Source: Alphaproteobacteria bacterium (GTDB lineage Bacteria > Pseudomonadota > Alphaproteobacteria > Paracaedibacterales > CAIOTO01). Taken from it: a stretch of 10,691 nt of DNA. The notes under the pieces are model-generated. The model did no database searches. It saw only the letters and a program-made list of their open reading frames with translations, and was not told where the DNA came from. Positions 6,516 through 10,691 of the stretch are shown piece by piece; the first letter of the stretch is position 1, and the number at the start of each line of letters is the position of its first letter. The stretch lies in NCBI GenBank assembly GCA_030727085.1, contig JANRCF010000054.1, forward strand, positions 1 through 10,691, in the 5' to 3' direction. The position numbers were made by a program, and so were the translations under genes.

Positions 6516-8351
6516 TTATTTTTTATTTAACGTTTCGATCAGCTGACTCTCAGTTAAAATAGCCGATAAAAATACAGGTTCTGATCGCTTTTTCCCTTTT
6601 GTCTTTTGATAATAAACTACCAACGGAATGCTGTTTCGGTTGAATGATTCAAGCTTTTTTGTAATTACAGGATCGTGATGTGTCCAGTCGGCTTCGAATA
6701 GTGCAACGCCTTCGGCTCTCAATCGGTCAATGATAGTTTTTGATTCAAGCACAAATCTTTTGTTTGTTTGGCATGTTACACACCAGCGTGCGGTAAAATT
6801 GATTAATGCAGGGTGATTTTCTGCTAAGGCTTTGTCAACTGCTGCTTGTGTGTAGGGTTGAAAAATTAATTTTTCTTTTGATGGCGGCGTTTCATCAAGT
6901 GCATAATGAAAAGAGATGAGCGCACCTGCGCTGCACAGCGTAAACAAAGATGCGCCAATCGCGCGTTTAAATGATGAATTGACAGGCGAGCATAATTTGC
7001 CATAGAACCAAAAACCAAGGCTAAGGCACCAAAGTCCTAGCAATATCCAGCACAAACCATCAGAAAAACGTGCGTCTAAAATCCATAGCATCCATCCAAC
7101 TGATCCCAACATCAAAAAGCCCATAAATTGTTTCAGACTTTGCATCCAGACGCCGGGTTTTGGTAGATAATCAATGGCTTTCGGGCAAGCAGATAAGCAT
7201 AAAAAAGGCAGGGAAAGGCCAATGCCAAGGCTGGTGAAGATAAGAGTGTTGATCCAAAATGGTTGCACGAGTGAGGCCGCGATGGCTGTTCCCATGAATG
7301 GAGCAGAGCAAGGGGTTGCAACGATGCAGGCAAGAACGCCTTTTAAGAAACTTTGTAGATGTGGGTTTTTATCCTTACTTGGCGTGTGGCCTTCCAATTG
7401 TATGGCGCGTAATCCAATTTCAAATACGCCGAATAAATTTAAAGTGAGTGCTAAAAATAAGCATGCCAGAAAAACAATGAATGGCGGTGATTGCAGTTGA
7501 AAACCCCATCCGATTTGATGACCTAGCAAACGAAGAAGCGATAGGCTGATATTCAAGAATTGAAACGTTGCTAGGACGCCGCCCGTATAAAGTAACGCGT
7601 GCGTACGGATTGTATGTTGACCGCCAGATGAATCACGGAGTTTTGCAAAATCAAGTAATTTGAGCGAGAGCACCGGCAAAACGCACGGCATTAAATTGAG
7701 CAGAACCCCGCCTAAAAGTGCAAAGAATAAAAGTAGCCATATGTGCGTAACATCGTTTGTTGCATTGTTTGGGATTGAAGGCCCTGCTTTTGTTTCAGGA
7801 GCATGGTTGTTTGAGTCTTTTTTAAAAACTTCCTTTGTAGGGAATTTGAGTCCTAATGTGACATTATCTACAATACACTGATCGTGACAGATGCTCCAAC
7901 GTACAGAAAGTTTGATGGTATCAAGAATGCTGGCTTTGTAGTTTGCAGATGATTTTAAGCGAATCAAGGCTTTGCATGTATTTTTGTAGCCATAAATGAC
8001 AAGTCCTTCTTTTGATAAATCACTTGGTTTTGGCCATATGGTTTCCTCTACTGTGATACCGGCGGGTAGTTCGAATTCAAGACTCGGCGGCAGTGCACCA
8101 TCACCCGGATTTTGTGCGTAAATATACCAATGCGGATCAAGCGCCCACTCTAATTGGAGCCAAAATTCTGAATTCGACTGAATTGTTTCGGTGGAGCTTT
8201 TAAGCGTGAGCTTTGTGTGTGATTGGGTGATTGAGGACGTGAGCAGAGGTGTCGCTGCGGCATTACATGTATGCGTATAAAACATGAAGAAAGAAAAACA
8301 GACTAAATTGAATAGTGTTCTAGCGTGTATTTTTGATGAATTATTCAACAT
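6516..8351 (-). CDS. dsbD: Thiol:disulfide interchange protein DsbD/ScsB type
   Basis: Inner-membrane protein that carries electrons from cytosolic thioredoxin to periplasmic thiols. Residues 1-31 form a signal peptide (basic H9/R11, hydrophobic LFNLVCFSFFMFY, ending CNA-A). Residues ~40-175 are the periplasmic N-terminal domain with C155-x3-C159 in WSICHDQC. The membrane core (about 203-480) carries the paired cysteines C223 in LMPCVLPVLSLK and C348 in ATPCSAPFMG. The C-terminal thioredoxin-like domain has WCVTC (C524, C527) followed by K531. All three redox pairs are complete, and 611 residues is the usual length. The N-terminal domain layout suits the ScsB/DsbD variant. It is divergent from the SDF symporter and followed by an exported-looking gene that may be co-transcribed; no terminator is visible in the AT-rich 6421-6515 gap. 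The upstream ribosome-binding site is poor, so the exact start is less sure than the identity. Confidence 0.93.
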   Translation of the reverse strand: MLNNSSKIHARTLFNLVCFSFFMFYTHTCNAAATPLLTSSITQSHTKLTLKSSTETIQSNSEFWLQLEWALDPHWYIYAQNPGDGALPPSLEFELPAGITVEETIWPKPSDLSKEGLVIYGYKNTCKALIRLKSSANYKASILDTIKLSVRWSICHDQCIVDNVTLGLKFPTKEVFKKDSNNHAPETKAGPSIPNNATNDVTHIWLLLFFALLGGVLLNLMPCVLPVLSLKLLDFAKLRDSSGGQHTIRTHALLYTGGVLATFQFLNISLSLLRLLGHQIGWGFQLQSPPFIVFLACLFLALTLNLFGVFEIGLRAIQLEGHTPSKDKNPHLQSFLKGVLACIVATPCSAPFMGTAIAASLVQPFWINTLIFTSLGIGLSLPFLCLSACPKAIDYLPKPGVWMQSLKQFMGFLMLGSVGWMLWILDARFSDGLCWILLGLWCLSLGFWFYGKLCSPVNSSFKRAIGASLFTLCSAGALISFHYALDETPPSKEKLIFQPYTQAAVDKALAENHPALINFTARWCVTCQTNKRFVLESKTIIDRLRAEGVALFEADWTHHDPVITKKLESFNRNSIPLVVYYQKTKGKKRSEPVFLSAILTESQLIETLNKK

Positions 8352-8460
8352 TATATAAGGCCATTTGATTCGCAGTTGTTAGAAAAATCTTCTCATACAT
8401 TGTGAGTTGTGGCAATAGGCGGGTGTAAATCTAAATATGTGCTTGCGTATATGGTGCTTG

Positions 8461-8477
8461 AAAAAGATCATCTTTTT
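8461..8477. repeat. Perfect 17-nt inverted repeat upstream of the SDF symporter
   Basis: AAAAAGAT-C-ATCTTTTT is a perfect palindrome with a single central base, between dsbD and the symporter start. It lies between a possible -35 TTGAAA (8458-8463) and a possible -10 TATCGT (8482-8487, 18-nt spacer), where an operator could act. No protein is known to me for this exact motif. The rest of 8352-8460 shows no convincing promoter in either direction. Confidence 0.35.
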
Positions 8478-8516
8478 ACCGTATCGTTAATATTTAGTGC
8501 TAATTTTGAGATTACC

Positions 8517-9752
8517 ATGTGCGTACAACATTTACTGAAAACTAAAAAACGGCCGAACATGGCTATTATTTATCTTGTGATTATTGGGCTGGCAATCGCA
8601 AGCGGATTGTCGAATATAGCTGTTCTGCAAAGTTTAGGACTCCTGATTTCCGATGTTTTTATTAAGATTTTTAAGTGCATAAGTCTGCCCATTATTGCCC
8701 TTTCAATTATTGTCACGTTGTCACAATATAACGCTGATGCAGGCATGAAACGAATTTGGCAAAGAACGCTTTTTTATACGATTAGCACGACGATTATTGC
8801 CGCGAGTGTTGCCTTTGTTTTATATCTGGTGATTGCGCCTGCAAATATTTCAACATTGAAACATGTTGCTGCAGCGACTGCTAAGACGGCTTCTTCCGGT
8901 AATTATTTTGATTATTTGATGAATTTGATCCCAAGTAATATATTTTCACCATTTCTAGAACATCATGTTATGGGCGCATTGTTTGTGAGCATGGTGATTG
9001 GTATTGCTATTCGTTATATCCCAGACGCCGAATCACGTGTTGCTATTACGCATTTCTTCAAGGGTAGCCATGGCATTTTCCTTGTCGTGACGGGTTGGAT
9101 TGTTAAAATTATACCGATTGCTTTGTATGGCTTTATCACAACGACGGTTGTGCAGCTTAAAAGTGGAGTCGATATTAGTGGGCTTGGCGGTTATTTGGCG
9201 GTTGTTGTTTTGGCAAACGTCGTGCAAGGCTTAGTTGTTTTGCCAGCGTTTTTGCATATTAATAATATAAAACCTTTTGAGGCTTTGCGTGGCATGTTGC
9301 CGGCGTTGTCTGTTGCATTCTTTTCAAAATCATCAGCAGGAACGTTGCCTGTTACCATGGAAACAGCAGAGAAGAATCTTGGCATGTCACCAAAAGTTAG
9401 CCGATTCGTATTGCCGTTGTGCACGTCAATTAACATGAATGGGTGCGCAGCTTTTATTTTCGCAACGGTGATTTATCTGATGCAAAACAATGGCATGGAA
9501 GTTAGCATTACGACGATGCTGCTATGGATTTTTATAGCAACTATCGCGGCAATTGGTAATGCTGGCGTGCCCATGGGATGTTTTTTCCTTAGTGCTAGCT
9601 TACTCACCAGTATGAATGTGCCGATAGCGCTGCTTGGGTTGATTTTGCCATTTTACAGCATTATTGACATGATCGAGACGGCGCTGAATGTGTGGTCGGA
9701 TACATGTGTGGCGAAAGTGATTGATGTGCAAATGAAAGATAGTGTGGTTTAA
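8517..9752 (+). CDS. Sodium:dicarboxylate (SDF/DAACS) family symporter with altered substrate site
   Basis: Inner-membrane secondary transporter of the GltP/DctA/GltPh fold. From ATG 8517 it is 411 residues, normal for the family. Hydrophobic segments are visible near residues 15-31, 49-68, 85-107, 146-165, 187-207, 226-246 and 304-322. Hairpin 1 is FSKSSAGTLPVT (269-280), TM7 has SINMNG (304-309), and hairpin 2 and TM8 hold GNAGVPMG and DMIETALNVWSD (384-395). Compared with GltPh, D394, T398, N401 and D405 have counterparts (D384, T388, N391, D395), but R397, which binds the acidic side chain, is E387, and D312 is N308. An acidic amino acid or C4-dicarboxylate substrate is therefore doubtful. 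In-frame starts exist at GTG 8409, ATG 8451 and ATG 8559; 8517 is chosen for GAG 6 nt upstream and for family length. Confidence 0.9.
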   Translation: MCVQHLLKTKKRPNMAIIYLVIIGLAIASGLSNIAVLQSLGLLISDVFIKIFKCISLPIIALSIIVTLSQYNADAGMKRIWQRTLFYTISTTIIAASVAFVLYLVIAPANISTLKHVAAATAKTASSGNYFDYLMNLIPSNIFSPFLEHHVMGALFVSMVIGIAIRYIPDAESRVAITHFFKGSHGIFLVVTGWIVKIIPIALYGFITTTVVQLKSGVDISGLGGYLAVVVLANVVQGLVVLPAFLHINNIKPFEALRGMLPALSVAFFSKSSAGTLPVTMETAEKNLGMSPKVSRFVLPLCTSINMNGCAAFIFATVIYLMQNNGMEVSITTMLLWIFIATIAAIGNAGVPMGCFFLSASLLTSMNVPIALLGLILPFYSIIDMIETALNVWSDTCVAKVIDVQMKDSVV

Positions 9753-9832
9753 ATCGTAAGACCCCATACAACGCAAAATTAGCACTGGACAAAGCACCCC
9801 AATGTGCGGTAAAAAGGATGGCAGTATTTTAT

Positions 9833-9838
9833 TATACT
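9833..9838 (+). promoter_or_regulatory. Candidate -10 box for tRNA-Trp-secE-nusG
   Basis: TATACT ends 6 nt before the first base of the mature tRNA. There is no recognisable TTGACA-like box at 16-18 nt upstream (TAAAAA at 9810-9815 is the nearest by spacing). If real, transcription would begin at or within a base or two of the tRNA 5' end. The 9753-9832 gap after the symporter holds a weak GCAC...GTGC hairpin and no T-run terminator. Confidence 0.35.
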
Positions 9839-9844
9839 GTTGCT

Positions 9845-9921
9845 AGGAGTGTAGCTCAATTGGCTAGAGCGTCGGTCTCCAAAACCGAAGGTTGGGGGTT
9901 CGAGACCCTCCACTCCTGCCA
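9845..9921 (+). tRNA. trnW: tRNA-Trp (anticodon CCA)
   Basis: Full cloverleaf. Acceptor AGGAGTG pairs perfectly with CACTCCT (9911-9917). The D stem is GCTC/GAGC. The anticodon stem TCGGT/ACCGA encloses loop CTCCAAA with anticodon CCA. The variable loop has 5 nt. The T arm is GGGGG-TTCGAGA-CCCTC with one G-U pair. Discriminator G is followed by an encoded CCA end (9919-9921). Its place just before secE and nusG is a common bacterial arrangement and supports the call. Confidence 0.97.
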
Positions 9922-9949
9922 CTCTGAACAACAATGAATGAGGTGGTTT

Positions 9950-10159
9950 ATGAAGACAGAAACAAAGCAGTCGTTAGTTAAACGCATTCTTGCTTTTATC
10001 CAAGAGGTAAAACAAGAAACTAAAAAAGTAACATGGCCTTCTCGCCGTGAAACAACGCTAACAACCGTTGTTGTGTTTATATTTGCCATGCTCGCAGCTA
10101 TTTATTTTGTGATCGTGGATAAAACCATCATAACTCTATTAAAACTTATTACAGGCTAA
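9950..10159 (+). CDS. secE: Preprotein translocase subunit SecE
   Basis: Small inner-membrane subunit of the SecYEG channel that clamps SecY. The 69-residue protein has an amphipathic N-terminal helix, the family motif EVKQETKKVTWPSRRET (about 19-35) and a single membrane segment TVVVFIFAMLAAIYFVIV (about 39-56). This is the short single-span form. I chose ATG 9950 over the in-frame ATG 9938 because GAGGTGG (9940-9946) lies just before it and overlaps the earlier start. It lies between tRNA-Trp and nusG, 9 nt ahead of the latter, as in most bacteria. Confidence 0.95.
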   Translation: MKTETKQSLVKRILAFIQEVKQETKKVTWPSRRETTLTTVVVFIFAMLAAIYFVIVDKTIITLLKLITG

Positions 10160-10168
10160 ATCACATTC

Positions 10169-10645
10169 ATGACAGATATAGCAGCAGTAACTAAAAAAAA
10201 GAGATGGTACGTCGTTAACGTATACTCGGGTTTTGAGAAAAAAGTCGTGCAAGCGATTACCGAAATGGCTGAACGCAAAGGATTCTCTGAATGCTTTGAA
10301 GAGTTTTTAGTGCCTTGTGAAGAAGTTGTTGAAGTGCGTCGTGGTGCAAAAGTGAACACAGAGCGTCAGTATTTCCCCGGATATATTCTTGTTAAAATGG
10401 AATTGTCGGACGATGCGTGGCAGCTTGTTCTGAACGTGCCCCGTGTTGCAAGCTTCTTAGGGGCTCATGGTAAGCCAAGCCCGATCACAGAACGTGAAGT
10501 TTCACGTATTATGGCACAAGTGCAAGAATCAATTGAAAAACCACGTCATACCACTAATTTCGAAGTGGGTGAGCAAGTTCGTGTCTGTGATGGGCCATTC
10601 TCATCATTCACAGGAATCGTGGAAGATACAGACGACGAAAAATAA
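10169..10645 (+). CDS. nusG: Transcription elongation/antitermination factor NusG, frame ends inside KOW domain
   Basis: RNA polymerase-bound elongation factor linking transcription to Rho and to the ribosome. The NGN domain is complete: RWYVVNVYSGFEKKV (12-26), EEFLVPCEEVVEVRRG (44-59), RQYFPGYILVKMEL (66-79) and VPRVASFLGAHGKPSPI (90-106). The KOW domain begins normally with VGEQVRVCDGPFSSFTGIVED (132-152) and then stops at TAA (10643-10645) after DDEK. That gives 158 residues instead of about 175-180 and loses the last barrel strands. The stop follows a run of five A. The -1 frame is open to the window edge and reads VVKLMISPY where the family has a KVMVSIF-like strand, so a frameshift in a gene that continues past the window is likely. 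The start is set by family alignment; the ribosome-binding site is weak. Identity is certain, integrity is not. Confidence 0.92.
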   Translation: MTDIAAVTKKKRWYVVNVYSGFEKKVVQAITEMAERKGFSECFEEFLVPCEEVVEVRRGAKVNTERQYFPGYILVKMELSDDAWQLVLNVPRVASFLGAHGKPSPITEREVSRIMAQVQESIEKPRHTTNFEVGEQVRVCDGPFSSFTGIVEDTDDEK

Positions 10646-10691
10646 CCTTTCGGAACAAGACTGTTGTGAAGCTAATGATTTCACCATACTA

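Noticed and set aside
8409..8516. N-terminal extension of the SDF symporter from GTG 8409
   Set aside because: The extra 36 residues have no ribosome-binding site and no family counterpart, and they overlap the candidate promoter and palindrome.
9793..9808. GCAC...GTGC hairpin after the symporter as a terminator
   Set aside because: Only four base pairs and followed by GGTAAAAAG rather than T residues.
9938..9949. Upstream secE start at ATG 9938
   Set aside because: The GAGGTGG Shine-Dalgarno begins inside this start codon and is correctly spaced for ATG 9950; SecE proteins normally begin close to that point.

Overview
The window reads as a piece of a moderately AT-rich alphaproteobacterial chromosome. 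Three things suggest this. The tRNA-Trp, secE, nusG block at the right end is a standard bacterial arrangement. The ribosomal protein bL31 is the cysteine-free form common in alphaproteobacteria. The HAD phosphatase opens with the FDWDNTLVDTWPLIH-type N-terminus I associate with Rickettsiales/Holosporales-like lineages. The assignment to a host-associated, AT-drifting alphaproteobacterium is inference; no 16S gene is present. No phage, IS, CRISPR or rRNA signal was seen.

Left part, + strand (1-2073): the C-terminal half of a large SF1 (UPF1/AAA_12-type) helicase runs in from outside the window. It overlaps by 4 nt a peptide deformylase that carries an apparent lipoprotein signal. That gene in turn overlaps by 70 nt a HAD phosphatase of the phosphoglycolate phosphatase type. 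The three are probably co-transcribed. A tiny minus-strand ORF with a perfect AAGGAGG ribosome-binding site sits at the end of this block.

Middle, + strand (2349-5632): a GNAT acetyltransferase looks cut short by an in-frame stop. It is followed by a promoter, rpmE (bL31) and uvrD, the last two 2 nt apart. uvrD meets a minus-strand gene tail to tail, and their two TAG stops share one CTAG.

Minus-strand pair (8351 back to 5629): dsbD/scsB-type thiol:disulfide interchange protein, then a gene for a probably exported protein with a Rossmann/methyltransferase-like pattern. The start of the second gene looks frameshifted.

Right part, + strand (8517-10691): a sodium:dicarboxylate-type (SDF) symporter with substituted substrate-site residues is divergent from dsbD. 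After it come tRNA-Trp, secE and nusG. nusG ends inside its KOW domain, and the -1 frame appears to hold its continuation up to the window edge.

The window is mostly housekeeping: DNA repair and unwinding, ribosome, secretion, transcription elongation, envelope redox. I found no convincing new multi-gene system. The main anomalies are the exported-looking deformylase, the altered SDF transporter, the strong-RBS micro-ORF, and three genes whose frames are broken by a stop or a homopolymer indel. Those breaks could reflect gene decay, recoding or sequence error.
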